Shown here: positions 25,843 to 35,101 of the stretch, piece after piece
Layout of the letters: every line of letters starts with the position of its first letter
How positions within the stretch are numbered: position 1 is the stretch's first letter
Origin: CAYJLC01 sp964370735
Lineage (GTDB): Bacteria; Bacillota; Clostridia; Oscillospirales; Butyricicoccaceae
DNA: 64,000 nucleotides
Direction: 5' to 3'
NCBI GenBank assembly: GCA_964370735.1
Contig: CAYJLC010000005.1
Location: 1 to 64,000 of the forward strand
The notes under the pieces: model-generated
Database searches by the model: none
The model's input: the letters and a program-made list of their open reading frames with translations, nothing else
Told to the model about the DNA's origin: nothing
Translations under genes and position numbers: made by a program

Positions 25843-26230
25843 GGTCGTGGTCGGTAGCACCGACAGGCAATTTTGAATTTTCCGAAAACTTCGTCGAAAC
25901 TCTGCGAAGCAAAACGCGTGAGATACGTTACTTGTCAGCAGCGACAAGTAACCAAACGCCATTCAAGGCGTTCCCCCTTGAAAATCTCCCTTGGCGTTTA
26001 CGTTTTGCTTTGTTTTGACTTCGGCACACGAAACTTTATGCGTCCCTGCCACGAAATTCGCTATCGCTATGTCAACATAATTTCGATTTGTTTGCCTCGG
26101 ATATTTTGTGCCTTAGTTCTTGGGAATTGATTTTTTATTTCTTAAAATAACAGACGACACATCGCGAAGCAAACGCGTCCACGTCAGGTGGTGCGTCCAC
26201 GTCAGGTGGTGCGTCCACGTCAGGTGGTGG
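25843..26230. repeat. Dispersed repeat block with three 18-bp tandem copies
   Basis: Starts with 'GGTCGGTAGCACCGACAGGC'. It continues with the hairpin-forming GTTACTTG...CAAGTAAC and CAAGGCGTTCCCCCTTG blocks also present in the oriC array and at 58795-58840. It ends with three perfect tandem copies of GCGTCCACGTCAGGTGGT (26175-26228), two bases before the stop codon of the ATP-grasp gene. An 85-codon frame across it is not a gene. Confidence 0.85.
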
Positions 26231-27436
26231 TTAGATTTTCGGATATTTTTTATAATTTTCAAAATGTCTAAATTGAGAACGCCATAATCTTACCATTCTT
26301 TCAAGTCCACTATCTGGTTTGAAATATAAAGGATTTACATATTTCTTTTCACGAATTAATTTTCTCATTTTCGATTTATATGCAGGTGCATATTTAAACG
26401 CAACTCGTTTAGGAACAACCATCCATAAATGCTCATTTTTTGCGATATTTTGTTCGATAGCTCTATGATAAATATAATCATTTACAACAAGTTTTGCGAT
26501 ATTGTGTCCTGCACCTGTAACATAGAAATTACTTCTGCCTTGACGAACATTCATTTCAAAAACCTTAAATTTTCCATCGCGTTCATCATATTTAATATCG
26601 AAATTTGAAAAGCCTTTAAACTCTAATTTTTCAAGCAAAGCTTTTAGGCTATTTATTAGTTTTTCGTTATATTCATTGATTATAACAGCATGATTTCCGA
26701 TGCCATAAGGCGTGTGTTCTTCGAGTAAAACATGCCCAAGGCACATCATTTTCACTTTGCCTAGTTTATCTGAATAAGAAGTTAAAACACGCATATTTGT
26801 ATCATCGCCAGGAATAAATTCTTGAACAATCATTTCATCATTATAACCAGCTTTAAACACTTCTTTTGCAGTTTTTTTCAGTTCTTCGAAACTATTTATA
26901 ATAAAAACTTTCTTTTGTCCTGCATATTTATGCTTATAATATTCAATTTGATTTGCAGGTTTAAAAGCATAAGGCGCATCAAAAGGCAGAGAAAAATCGT
27001 CTACCATATCAGGTGTTAAAGAGAAAGTTTTAGGATAATCTATGCCACTTCTTTCGCATAATTCATAAAAAAAGTTTTTGTCAATAATTTGTTCTAGTTT
27101 ATAATATTCATCATAAGGAACAATGACATTTGACGGTAATTTGTCGCGATTTCTTGCAATACACGCAACATAACTATCGCCACAACCCATTAAAAGAAGC
27201 TTTCTATGCTCGTCTTTTGCAAAGTCACAAACAGTTTTAATAAAAACATCGTCGGTATCTAAATCTCGAACTTCGGTAAAATCTACAAGCTCGCTTTTGT
27301 AACAAGTGCTTTTTTCAGATTTTCCAAAGACCTTACTTTTTATAGAATATTCCTCATAGAATGCTCTTGCAAGGCTATAAACATTAATATCGTTACCAAA
27401 GATAACAGGCAAAAAATTCTGTGTTTTAAAATTCAT
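26231..27436 (-). CDS. ATP-grasp carboxylate-amine ligase, D-aspartate-ligase-like
   Basis: The 401-residue protein begins 'FLPVIFGNDINVYSLARAFY', close in form to the N-terminus of D-aspartate ligases (Aslfm family: PV-L/I-G-D-NVYGMARAFHE). The central ATP-grasp region has the 'MIVQEFIPGDD' and 'GFSNFDIKYD...VFEMNVRQGRS' metal/ATP motifs. In Enterococcus faecium the ligase attaches D-Asp to the stem-peptide lysine. The racemase and MurE-like ligase downstream on the same strand make the same kind of role plausible here. Family resemblance is by pattern only, so the substrate is uncertain. Confidence 0.7.
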   Translation of the reverse strand: MNFKTQNFLPVIFGNDINVYSLARAFYEEYSIKSKVFGKSEKSTCYKSELVDFTEVRDLDTDDVFIKTVCDFAKDEHRKLLLMGCGDSYVACIARNRDKLPSNVIVPYDEYYKLEQIIDKNFFYELCERSGIDYPKTFSLTPDMVDDFSLPFDAPYAFKPANQIEYYKHKYAGQKKVFIINSFEELKKTAKEVFKAGYNDEMIVQEFIPGDDTNMRVLTSYSDKLGKVKMMCLGHVLLEEHTPYGIGNHAVIINEYNEKLINSLKALLEKLEFKGFSNFDIKYDERDGKFKVFEMNVRQGRSNFYVTGAGHNIAKLVVNDYIYHRAIEQNIAKNEHLWMVVPKRVAFKYAPAYKSKMRKLIREKKYVNPLYFKPDSGLERMVRLWRSQFRHFENYKKYPKI

Positions 27437-27530
27437 ATATTTTAACCTCTTTAAATTTATATATCAGTTTAGTATAGCATTTTTATCAAAAAAATGCAAG
27501 TCTTTTACACGTTTTAGTGATAAAAGTAAA

Positions 27531-27560
27531 AAAAGACAAGCCGATAAAAGCTTGTCTTAT
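27531..27560. terminator. rpmB terminator
   Basis: AAGACAAGC and GCTTGTCTT pair around CGATAAAA; A and T tracts flank the stem. Confidence 0.8.
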
Positions 27561-27576
27561 ATTATGCATATTAAAA

Positions 27577-27765
27577 TTAAACTGCGCGTGTAACTTTGCC
27601 TGAACGAATACATCTTGTGCAAGCGCTTACGTGGCAAGGAGTACCATTAACCACAGCTTTAACACGTCTTACGTTAGCTTTGAAAGTTCTGTTTGTTCTT
27701 CTATGCGAGTGAGAAACTTTAATACCGAAAGAAACACCCTTTCCGCATACTTCACATTTAGCCAT
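27577..27765 (-). CDS. rpmB: 50S ribosomal protein L28 (zinc-ribbon type)
   Basis: A 62-residue L28 with 'CEVCGKG' at the N-terminus and 'CTRCIRSG' near the C-terminus. The two CxxC pairs mark the zinc-binding form, and 'SHSHRRTNRTFKANVRRV' is the L28 core. A strong RBS (AGGAGG) precedes the ATG. It is a single-gene unit with its own terminator. Confidence 0.96.
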   Translation of the reverse strand: MAKCEVCGKGVSFGIKVSHSHRRTNRTFKANVRRVKAVVNGTPCHVSACTRCIRSGKVTRAV

Positions 27766-27960
27766 TAATATTGCACCTCCTTTTTTTTATATTATTAGGA
27801 AAGTGCCTAATAATTAAATCGACAGTTTTCTATAAACTTAATTATTATGCACACACCTAAAGTGGACGCTATTTATTGTATCATAAATAATAGGAAAAAG
27901 CAAGCGTTATTTTGAAATATTTTTAAAAATATTAAGTTTTTTAAAAATGGGCGAAAAATA

Positions 27961-27989
27961 TTGAAAAAAAAAGTAATTTAGTTTATAAT
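27961..27989 (+). promoter_or_regulatory. Sigma-A promoter of the hprK operon
   Basis: TTGAAA (27961-27966), 17-base spacer, perfect TATAAT (27984-27989). Confidence 0.75.
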
Positions 27990-28026
27990 AAAAGTAGTAA
28001 AAATAATAAGATAGGCGGTAATAAAT

Positions 28027-28974
28027 ATGAGCAAAATTTCATATTCTGTAGAACTAACAAAAATCATCGAAAATTTTCATCTTTCGGTATTGTTCGAAAC
28101 AGAAAATATGGCGGAAATCATGGTATCACAAAATGATATAAACAGACCAGGTATACAATTTGCTGGTTATTTTGAGCATTTTGACCCAACTCGTATTCAA
28201 ATTGTTGGATATACAGAACATTCATACATTGCAAATAAAGACGCGGAGCAACGTGCGTCTATTGTTGATAATTATTTGGCATTAAAGCCTGTTTGTATAG
28301 TGTTTGCTAGAAATATCGACCCTGCTCCAGAATTTTTCGAATATGCGAAAAAATACAATGTTCCAATCTTCCAAACAAGTGATATAACATCAGACTTTAT
28401 GGCAAGTTTAATTTCGTTTTTAAACCTAAATCTTGCTGAAAGAACGACTATGCATGGTGTTTTAGTTGAAATTTATGGTGAAGGTGTTTTACTTTTAGGA
28501 AATTCTGGCGTTGGTAAATCAGAAACTGCAATTGAGCTTGTAAAACGTGGACATAGACTTATTGCAGACGATGCCGTTGAGATTAAACGCGTGTCTTCTA
28601 AAACGCTAGTAGGAACAGCGCCAGAGGTTATAAGACACTTTATCGAACTTCGTGGTATTGGTATCGTAGACGTTCGTCATATCTTTGGTATGGGTTCTGT
28701 TAAAGTAACAGAAAATATTAATCTTGTAATAAACCTTGAACCATGGGTTGATGGCAAACATTACGACAGACTAGGAATGGAAACACAATACACAGAAATT
28801 TTAGGGCTAGAAGTTCCTTCGCTTGTAATTCCTGTAAAACCAGGAAGAAATCTTGCCGTTATCTTAGAAGTAGCTGCTATGAACAATCGTCATAAAAAAA
28901 TGGGTTTCAATGCTGCGCGTGATTTATCAGACAGAATGGCAAAAGCGTATAATATGCCTATCGAGCCAATTTAG
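28027..28974 (+). CDS. hprK: HPr kinase/phosphorylase
   Basis: Bifunctional enzyme that phosphorylates and dephosphorylates Ser46 of HPr, the key sensor of carbon catabolite control in Bacillota. The C-terminal P-loop is GNSGVGKS (158-165). The HPrK signature 'ELRGIGIVDVRHIFGMGSV' and the Asp-rich 'LIADDAVEI' follow. At 315 residues it is of standard length. It is first in the unit hprK-PHP-murB-rapZ-whiA. Confidence 0.96.
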   Translation: MSKISYSVELTKIIENFHLSVLFETENMAEIMVSQNDINRPGIQFAGYFEHFDPTRIQIVGYTEHSYIANKDAEQRASIVDNYLALKPVCIVFARNIDPAPEFFEYAKKYNVPIFQTSDITSDFMASLISFLNLNLAERTTMHGVLVEIYGEGVLLLGNSGVGKSETAIELVKRGHRLIADDAVEIKRVSSKTLVGTAPEVIRHFIELRGIGIVDVRHIFGMGSVKVTENINLVINLEPWVDGKHYDRLGMETQYTEILGLEVPSLVIPVKPGRNLAVILEVAAMNNRHKKMGFNAARDLSDRMAKAYNMPIEPI

Positions 28975-28982
28975 GAGATATT

Positions 28983-29708
28983 ATGAAAATTGTAGCAGAT
29001 TTACACACGCATACAAACGCCTCTGACCATGCAGTTAGCACTTTTGAAGAAATGATTTCAGGGGCAAAAAGAAAAGGCCATATAGCAATTGCGTTTACAA
29101 ATCATGCACCACTTTTAGGCGATGCACCTCATCCTTGGCATTTTGGAACATATTCGTATATACCAAAATGCATAGACGGTGTATATATAATCGGTGGTGT
29201 AGAGGTGAATATCACGCCAGAGGGCGAAGTCGACTTCTTGCCGGATATGAGAAAACTAGATTATGTAATAGCATCACTGCATGAGCCTGTTTTTGGTGTG
29301 CCAAAAAATGACACTCATATCGAAGAAACGCTTATGAAAATACTTGAAAATCCAAATGTGACAACTTTTGGACATTTAGGAACGCCTTGTTATAAATTCG
29401 ATTATGAAAAAATTATATCAAAATGCAATGAATATAAAAAAATCGTAGAAATAAATACAGGCTCGTTTAAAAGCAGAGGAAGTTTTAGTAATTGCAAAGA
29501 GATAGCACTTTTGTGTAAGAAACATTCAGTGCCGATAGCGATAACTTCGGACGCTCATTCGTCTTATAGTATCGGCGATGTTTCAGAAGGTATTGATATG
29601 CTTTGCGAAATCGGATATGATGAAAATTTGATTATTAATATTTCGAAAGAAAATTTAGACAGATATTTTAAAGAATATCGTGGGATTGATATTTTTAATA
29701 GAAAATAG
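28983..29708 (+). CDS. PHP-domain phosphoesterase (YcdX-like)
   Basis: Metal-dependent phosphatase of the PHP family. The metal-binding motif 'DLHTHTNASDHA' is at residues 6-17, with further metal-ligand histidines in 'FTNHAP' and 'SLHEP' and the closing 'TSDAHS'. The 241 residues match the YcdX type. The start is 8 bases after hprK, and GGAGAT overlaps the hprK stop, so they are co-transcribed. Substrate unknown. Confidence 0.85.
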   Translation: MKIVADLHTHTNASDHAVSTFEEMISGAKRKGHIAIAFTNHAPLLGDAPHPWHFGTYSYIPKCIDGVYIIGGVEVNITPEGEVDFLPDMRKLDYVIASLHEPVFGVPKNDTHIEETLMKILENPNVTTFGHLGTPCYKFDYEKIISKCNEYKKIVEINTGSFKSRGSFSNCKEIALLCKKHSVPIAITSDAHSSYSIGDVSEGIDMLCEIGYDENLIINISKENLDRYFKEYRGIDIFNRK

Positions 29709-29749
29709 ATGTAATCCACCTATCATTAAACAAATACAAAGGAGATATT

Positions 29750-30616
29750 ATGCAAATTTTAGAAAATATTTGCCTTGCCGAGTATACTTCATTTAAAGTA
29801 GGAGGTAATGCTAGGTATTTTGCAAAACCTAAAAATGTAGAAGATATTTTAAAGGCGACTGAGTTTGCAAAAGAAAAAAATATTGATTATTTTTTCTTAG
29901 GGCGTGGTTCAAATATTTTAGTGACAGATAAAGGCGTTAATGCGCTTTGTATTTGCCTTACTAAGCTAAATGACATTAAAATCAGCGAAGACGGAATTAT
30001 TGCCGAAGCTGGTGCGTCGCTATCTAGAATAGGAAAAACTGCCCTAGAAGAAGGTTTAACTGGCTTTGAAGAAATAGCTGGCATACCAGGCTCTTTAGGC
30101 GGTGGCGTTTTTATGAATGCTGGCGCTTATGGCAGAGAAATTGCCGATATTTTAGAATATACTGATTATTTAGACGAGCATGGCGAAGTTAAGCGACTTA
30201 CGCGTGAAGAGCATAAATTTTCATACCGATATAGTATTTTTGAAGAAAATCCAAAATGGTTAATTTTGAAATCGAAATTCAAATTAGAGCCGTCACAAAT
30301 TCCGAAAATTAAAGACAGAATGGACGAACTTCGCGATAAGAGAAAAACATCTCAACCACTAGAATATCCATCGGCTGGTAGCACATTTAAGCGACCAGAT
30401 GGGCATTATGCAGGCAAATTAATCGAAGACACAGGGCTTAAAGGCTACACTGTTGGTGGTGCAAAAATCTCGGAAAAACACGCAGGGTTTGTTATAAATC
30501 ATAAAGATGCGACAGCGACAGAAGTTTTGTTTTTAATCGACCAAGTAAAAGAAAAAGTTTTTAAAAAATTCGGCGTAAAATTAGAATGTGAAGTAAGAAT
30601 TATAGGAGATAAATAA
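29750..30616 (+). CDS. murB: UDP-N-acetylenolpyruvoylglucosamine reductase
   Basis: FAD enzyme making UDP-MurNAc, second committed step of peptidoglycan synthesis. The FAD-binding 'FLGRGSNILV' and 'IPGSLGGGVFMNAGAYG' are present, and the C-terminal 'AGKLIEDTGLKG' is typical of the shorter (type II) MurB of Gram-positives. The 288 residues fit. AAAGGAGA precedes ATG. The last base of its stop is the first base of rapZ or close to it, so the two are coupled. Confidence 0.96.
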   Translation: MQILENICLAEYTSFKVGGNARYFAKPKNVEDILKATEFAKEKNIDYFFLGRGSNILVTDKGVNALCICLTKLNDIKISEDGIIAEAGASLSRIGKTALEEGLTGFEEIAGIPGSLGGGVFMNAGAYGREIADILEYTDYLDEHGEVKRLTREEHKFSYRYSIFEENPKWLILKSKFKLEPSQIPKIKDRMDELRDKRKTSQPLEYPSAGSTFKRPDGHYAGKLIEDTGLKGYTVGGAKISEKHAGFVINHKDATATEVLFLIDQVKEKVFKKFGVKLECEVRIIGDK

Positions 30617-31467
30617 TGGAGTTTTTAATAGTCTCGGGTATGAGTGGTGCAGGAAAGACTAAAGTTGCGACTTGTCTTGAGGATTTGGGGTATTATTGCG
30701 TAGATAATATGCCAGGTGAACTCATTCCAAAATTTGCAGAAATATGTGTCGATTCAAATTTTGACAAAGTAGCACTTGTTGTTGATATCAGAACATCTCG
30801 TGACTTCGATAAATTATTCAAATCTGTCGACCTTGCAAAAGATATTGGATATGATTTTAAAATTCTTTACTTAGATGCAAAAGATTCTATTTTAATAAAC
30901 CGTTTTAAAGAAACGCGTCGTCGCCACCCTATGAGCCACGATAATGTGTCGCTTACAGATGCAATAAAAAAAGAACGCGATGTGCTAGAACTTGTGCGCA
31001 ATCGTGCAGATTTTGTGGTGGATACATCATATTTATCGCTAGGGAAACTTCGTGAGCATATTTTAAATCTATTTATCGAAAAAAGCTCAAAAACTCTTAT
31101 CACGTCCGTTGTAACGTTCGGTTTTAAGCATGGTGCACCACACGATGTTGATATGATGTTTGATGTTAGATTTTTGCCAAATCCATATTACGACCTAAAT
31201 TTAAGGGCGAAAACAGGTCTTTCGGAAGATGTTCGTGAATATGTTTTTAAAGACGGTGTGGCAGAAGAATTTTCAGAAAAGTTAAAGACTATGATAGACT
31301 TTTTAATCCCCCACTATATCACAGAGGGTAAAACTTCGCTTTCAATCGGAATTGGTTGCACAGGTGGCAAACATCGTTCGGTTGCTATCGGCGAAGAAAT
31401 AATTAAACATTTAAAGAATAAAGAATTTAATGTTGATATAAAACACAGAGATAAGGATAAATTATAA
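30616..31467 (+). CDS. rapZ: RNase adapter / nucleotide-binding protein RapZ (YvcJ)
   Basis: P-loop GMSGAGKT at residues 8-15, 'YYCVDNMPGELI' and the C-terminal 'IGIGCTGGKHRSVAI' are hallmarks. In E. coli RapZ controls the glmZ RNA; in Bacillus YvcJ binds and hydrolyses nucleotides and affects competence. Here it joins whiA by a 1-base TAATG overlap. The gene that usually lies between them, yvcK, is absent. Confidence 0.95.
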   Translation: MEFLIVSGMSGAGKTKVATCLEDLGYYCVDNMPGELIPKFAEICVDSNFDKVALVVDIRTSRDFDKLFKSVDLAKDIGYDFKILYLDAKDSILINRFKETRRRHPMSHDNVSLTDAIKKERDVLELVRNRADFVVDTSYLSLGKLREHILNLFIEKSSKTLITSVVTFGFKHGAPHDVDMMFDVRFLPNPYYDLNLRAKTGLSEDVREYVFKDGVAEEFSEKLKTMIDFLIPHYITEGKTSLSIGIGCTGGKHRSVAIGEEIIKHLKNKEFNVDIKHRDKDKL

Positions 31468-32363
31468 TGTCATTCGCAAAAGAAGTCAGAGAAGAGATAT
31501 CCAAAACACAAACTTCAAAAAAATGCTGTATTATTTCAGAAATATATGGCATTTTGCTTGTTTGCAACACTTTTTCTCACACATACATAAAAATTTTAAC
31601 AGAAAGTGCATCAATTGCTAAGAGAATTCAAAATCTATTTAAAAGAGCTTTTAATATTAATGTGATATGTAAAGCGAAAAATAATAAAAAAATTATTGAA
31701 ATAGAAAACCCTCTTGAAATTGCGAAAATCTTTGAAACACTAGGTTATGACCACAAATATCACATCGCATATAACCTAAATCGCAATATTACAGACGATA
31801 GCTGTTGTGCTTATGCGTTTTTAAAAGGCGTGTTTTTAATGAGTGGTAGTGTTAATGACCCTACAAAAAAATCACATCTTGAAATTTCTACAAGCCATAA
31901 TATTTTAGGGCGAGAAATTATGTCGCTTATGCTTGATTTTAATATGAAACCGAAATTATCGAATAGAAAAAATCATACGGTAATTTATTTTAAAGACAGT
32001 GGCGAAATCGAAGATTTTTTAACACGAGTTTCGGCAACAAATTCGGCTATGAAAATTATGGAAGCTAAGGCTATGAAAGAAATTCGAAATTCTGTAAATC
32101 GCAGGGTTAATTGTGAAACTGCAAATTTAGGAAAAACGATTGACGCTGCTATGAAACAAATTTCTATTATCGAACAGGTTATTGATGTAAATGGCATAGA
32201 TGTTTTCCCGAAAAATCTGCATATTACCATTAGTATGCGACTGAATAACCCAGAATTAAGCCTAACGGAGCTTGGAGAGATACATAATCCCCCATTGTCA
32301 AAATCCGCGTTAAACCATAGAATGAGAAAAATTATGCAGATTTGCACAACAATTAATACATAA
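31467..32363 (+). CDS. whiA: DNA-binding protein WhiA
   Basis: An N-terminal LAGLIDADG-like fold followed by a C-terminal helix-turn-helix ('LSLTELGEIHNPPLSKSALNH'). Start 'MSFAKEVREEISK' is typical. In Streptomyces WhiA controls sporulation septation; in Bacillus it affects cell division and chromosome segregation. At 298 residues it is slightly shorter than the usual 310-320. Last gene of the hprK unit; a strong terminator follows. Confidence 0.94.
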   Translation: MSFAKEVREEISKTQTSKKCCIISEIYGILLVCNTFSHTYIKILTESASIAKRIQNLFKRAFNINVICKAKNNKKIIEIENPLEIAKIFETLGYDHKYHIAYNLNRNITDDSCCAYAFLKGVFLMSGSVNDPTKKSHLEISTSHNILGREIMSLMLDFNMKPKLSNRKNHTVIYFKDSGEIEDFLTRVSATNSAMKIMEAKAMKEIRNSVNRRVNCETANLGKTIDAAMKQISIIEQVIDVNGIDVFPKNLHITISMRLNNPELSLTELGEIHNPPLSKSALNHRMRKIMQICTTINT

Positions 32364-32399
32364 AAAAGAAGATGTCAAACATAAGACATCTTCTTTTTT
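32362..32399. terminator. Terminator between convergent whiA and tatD
   Basis: AAAAAAGAAGATGTC and GACATCTTCTTTTTT form a 15-bp hairpin with an 8-base loop. Confidence 0.92.
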
Positions 32400-32409
32400 A
32401 TTATATTTT

Positions 32410-33171
32410 CTAATTTACATTGAAAAATTTCTTTGCGTTTTCTGTTGTTTTTTCGATTACCTCATCGACAGAAATTTCCTTGATTTCTGCAATTTTCTCG
32501 GCTATATACGATAAATAACGGCTGTCATTTCGCTTGCCACGAAACGGAACAGGAGTAAGATATGGGCAATCGGTTTCAAGCATAATATTTTCAAGTGGAA
32601 TTTCTTTTATCACTTCGCGTGAAACTCTCGCATTATTAAATGTAATAGCCCCACCAAACGACATTAAAAATCCATTTTTCACTAATATTTTTGCATATTC
32701 AACCGAACCAGAATAGCAGTGATAAACAAGTTTATTCGGTTTGTCAGCTAAAATAATGTCTAAACATTCCTTGTGTGCATCTCTATCGTGGATAATCACA
32801 GGCAAATCAAGTTCATTCGCAAGTGCAAGTTGCGTTTTAAAAACTTCTTTTTGTATTTCTCTCGGAGAATTATCATAGTAAAAATCCAGACCGATTTCGC
32901 CGATTGCAAGAACTTTTTCATTCTTTGCCATTTCTTTTAGCATTTCAATATGCATAGGTTTAAACTCTCTAGCCTCGTGAGGATGAAAGCCAACTGATGC
33001 ATAGCAAAAGTCATATTTTTCAGCAAGTTTTATGCAATTTTCAGAAGTTTTGATATCACAACCAGCGTTTAATACATAGCCGATATTGTGATTTTTTAAA
33101 TCTTCTAAAACTTCAAATCTATCTTCGTTAAAGCGAGAATCGTCGAAATGTGCGTGTGTATCAAAAATCAT
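32410..33171 (-). CDS. tatD: TatD-family metal-dependent hydrolase
   Basis: Metal-dependent deoxyribonuclease/hydrolase. The start 'MIFDTHAHFDD' carries the first HxH motif, 'IGEIGLDFYYD' and 'LETDCPYLTP' follow. I choose the ATG at 33171 (253 residues) because family members begin at that point; a TTG four codons earlier overlaps metG. It starts 4 bases after the metG stop, so it is coupled to metG, a common arrangement. Confidence 0.93.
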   Translation of the reverse strand: MIFDTHAHFDDSRFNEDRFEVLEDLKNHNIGYVLNAGCDIKTSENCIKLAEKYDFCYASVGFHPHEAREFKPMHIEMLKEMAKNEKVLAIGEIGLDFYYDNSPREIQKEVFKTQLALANELDLPVIIHDRDAHKECLDIILADKPNKLVYHCYSGSVEYAKILVKNGFLMSFGGAITFNNARVSREVIKEIPLENIMLETDCPYLTPVPFRGKRNDSRYLSYIAEKIAEIKEISVDEVIEKTTENAKKFFNVN

Positions 33172-33175
33172 TTCT

Positions 33176-35101
33176 TTAGCCAATGTTCATACCCGATGGA
33201 ATGCTATCGTCTAAAATCATAAGTTTAACCGAACCGTCAGGCATATCTGTTGATAAAAGCATACCCTCTGAAAGCTGACCCATCATTTTTCTTGGTTCTA
33301 AATTCGCAACAATAACGACAGTTTTTCCGATTAAATCAGCTGGGTTATGCCATTTTGCAATACCAGATAAAATCTGACGCGTTTCAGCACCAACTTCAAG
33401 TTTGAATTTTAGCAGTTTATCAGATTTTTTCACGTTTTCACATTCCAAAACTTTAGCTGTTAGCAGTTCAACTTTCATAAAATCATCAAAAACGATATTC
33501 GGCTTATGCTCAATCGCTGGAACTTCTGGTACTGGTGCAAATTTTTCGTTTATTTCTTCCATTTTTTTCACAGGGTCTAGACGCTCGAATAAAATTTCAG
33601 CCGTACCTAGAGTGTGACCGTCTTTGATAAAGCCAAAATTTTCAACCGATGTAAAATCACTGTGCTCCAAATTAAGTTGGGCGATAATTTTATCAGAAGT
33701 TTCTGGTAAAAATGGTTTTAATAAAACGGCAGCAGTTCTGATGCACTCTAAAAGATTGTATAAAACTGTGCGTAATCTATCGTGGTTTGCCTCGTCTTTA
33801 GCAAGTACCCACGGGCAAGTTTCGTCGATATATTTGTTCGAACGACGAAGTAGAGCAAAGATTTCATCGATAGCATCTGCCACGCGAAGTTCGTTCATTT
33901 TTGCAGTAGTTTTTGCGTAAGTTTCGTTGCAAAGCGTGATTAACTCATCGTCAAACTCGCCAGAAACTTTAGGATTTGACACCACACCACCGAAGTATTT
34001 ATGGCTCATTGTGATTGTACGATTAACTAAATTACCTAAAACATTCGCAAGGTCAGAGTTAATTCTCTCAATCATAAGCTCGTGTGTGATAATTCCGTCT
34101 TGAGCGAAAGGCATTTCGTGAAGAACATAGTATCTAACAGCGTCAACCGAGAATAAATCAGCTAAATCATCAGCATAAAGCACATTCCCTTTAGACTTCG
34201 ACATTTTGCCCTCACCCACCATAATCCACGGGTGACCGAAGATTTGTTTCGGAAGTTCAAGCCCTAAAGCCATTAGAAGTATCGGCCAGTATAGTGTGTG
34301 GAAACGAAGGATATCTTTTCCGATTAAATGCACGTCACAAGGCCAGTATTTTTGATACATTTCGCTTTGTTCAGCGTTATCAGGGTCGTAGCCTAAAAAC
34401 GTGATGTAATTAGATAGCGCGTCAATCCAAACGTAGACAATATGCCCCTCGTCGATAGTAACAGGAACTCCCCAAGTAAACGAAGTTCTCGACACGCAAA
34501 GGTCTTGAAGTCCTGGTTTTAGGAAATTATTCACCATTTCATTTTTTCTTGAAACAGGCTCGATAAAACTAGGATTTGCCTCGATATGAGCCATTAGTCT
34601 ATCTTGATATTTTGAAAGCTTTAAGAAATATGCTTCTTCCGACGCGTCGATAACATCGGCTCCGCAATCTGGGCATTTTCCGTCTTTAAGTTGGCTTTCT
34701 GTGAAGAAAGATTCACAAGGTTTGCAATATTTACCCTCGTAAGAGCCTTTGTAAATATCGCCTTGTTCATATAATTTTTTAAATATTTTTGAAACTACTT
34801 CTTTGTGACGAGGGTCTGTTGTGCGAACGAAATTATCGTAAGTTGTGTTCATCTCGTCCCAAATACGTTTGATTTCGCCTGCAACACCGTCAACAAATTC
34901 TTGTGGTGACACACCTTTTTCTTTTGCTTTGTCTTCGATTTTTTGACCATGCTCGTCTGTACCAGTTTGAAGATAAACATCGTAGCCTTCTAGTCTTTTA
35001 TACCTTGCGATAGCGTCTGCTAGAATAATTTCATAAGTGTTTCCGATATGAGGTTTTCCAGAAGTATACGCAATCGCTGTTGAAATATAATATTTTTTCA
35101 T
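33176..35101 (-). CDS. metG: Methionyl-tRNA synthetase with C-terminal tRNA-binding domain
   Basis: Class I synthetase charging tRNA-Met. The HIGH-type motif is HIGN (18-21) and the KMSKS motif lies in 'GEGKMSKSKGNVL' near residue 298. The zinc knuckle has cysteines 126, 129, 143 and 146 ('CKPC', 'CPDC'). The last 110 residues form the EMAP/Trbp111-like domain ('FDDFMKVELLTAKVLECENV'), used for dimerisation and tRNA binding. 641 residues is normal. No T-box is visible in the spacer, which has only one base. Confidence 0.97.
   Translation of the reverse strand: MKKYYISTAIAYTSGKPHIGNTYEIILADAIARYKRLEGYDVYLQTGTDEHGQKIEDKAKEKGVSPQEFVDGVAGEIKRIWDEMNTTYDNFVRTTDPRHKEVVSKIFKKLYEQGDIYKGSYEGKYCKPCESFFTESQLKDGKCPDCGADVIDASEEAYFLKLSKYQDRLMAHIEANPSFIEPVSRKNEMVNNFLKPGLQDLCVSRTSFTWGVPVTIDEGHIVYVWIDALSNYITFLGYDPDNAEQSEMYQKYWPCDVHLIGKDILRFHTLYWPILLMALGLELPKQIFGHPWIMVGEGKMSKSKGNVLYADDLADLFSVDAVRYYVLHEMPFAQDGIITHELMIERINSDLANVLGNLVNRTITMSHKYFGGVVSNPKVSGEFDDELITLCNETYAKTTAKMNELRVADAIDEIFALLRRSNKYIDETCPWVLAKDEANHDRLRTVLYNLLECIRTAAVLLKPFLPETSDKIIAQLNLEHSDFTSVENFGFIKDGHTLGTAEILFERLDPVKKMEEINEKFAPVPEVPAIEHKPNIVFDDFMKVELLTAKVLECENVKKSDKLLKFKLEVGAETRQILSGIAKWHNPADLIGKTVVIVANLEPRKMMGQLSEGMLLSTDMPDGSVKLMILDDSIPSGMNIG

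Noticed and set aside
25873..26130. 85-codon frame on the plus strand in the repeat block
   Set aside because: Composed of the dispersed GTTACTTG/CAAGGCG repeat family; no start signal.
26175..26228. CRISPR array
   Set aside because: Three 18-bp units lie directly head-to-tail with no spacers and no cas genes.
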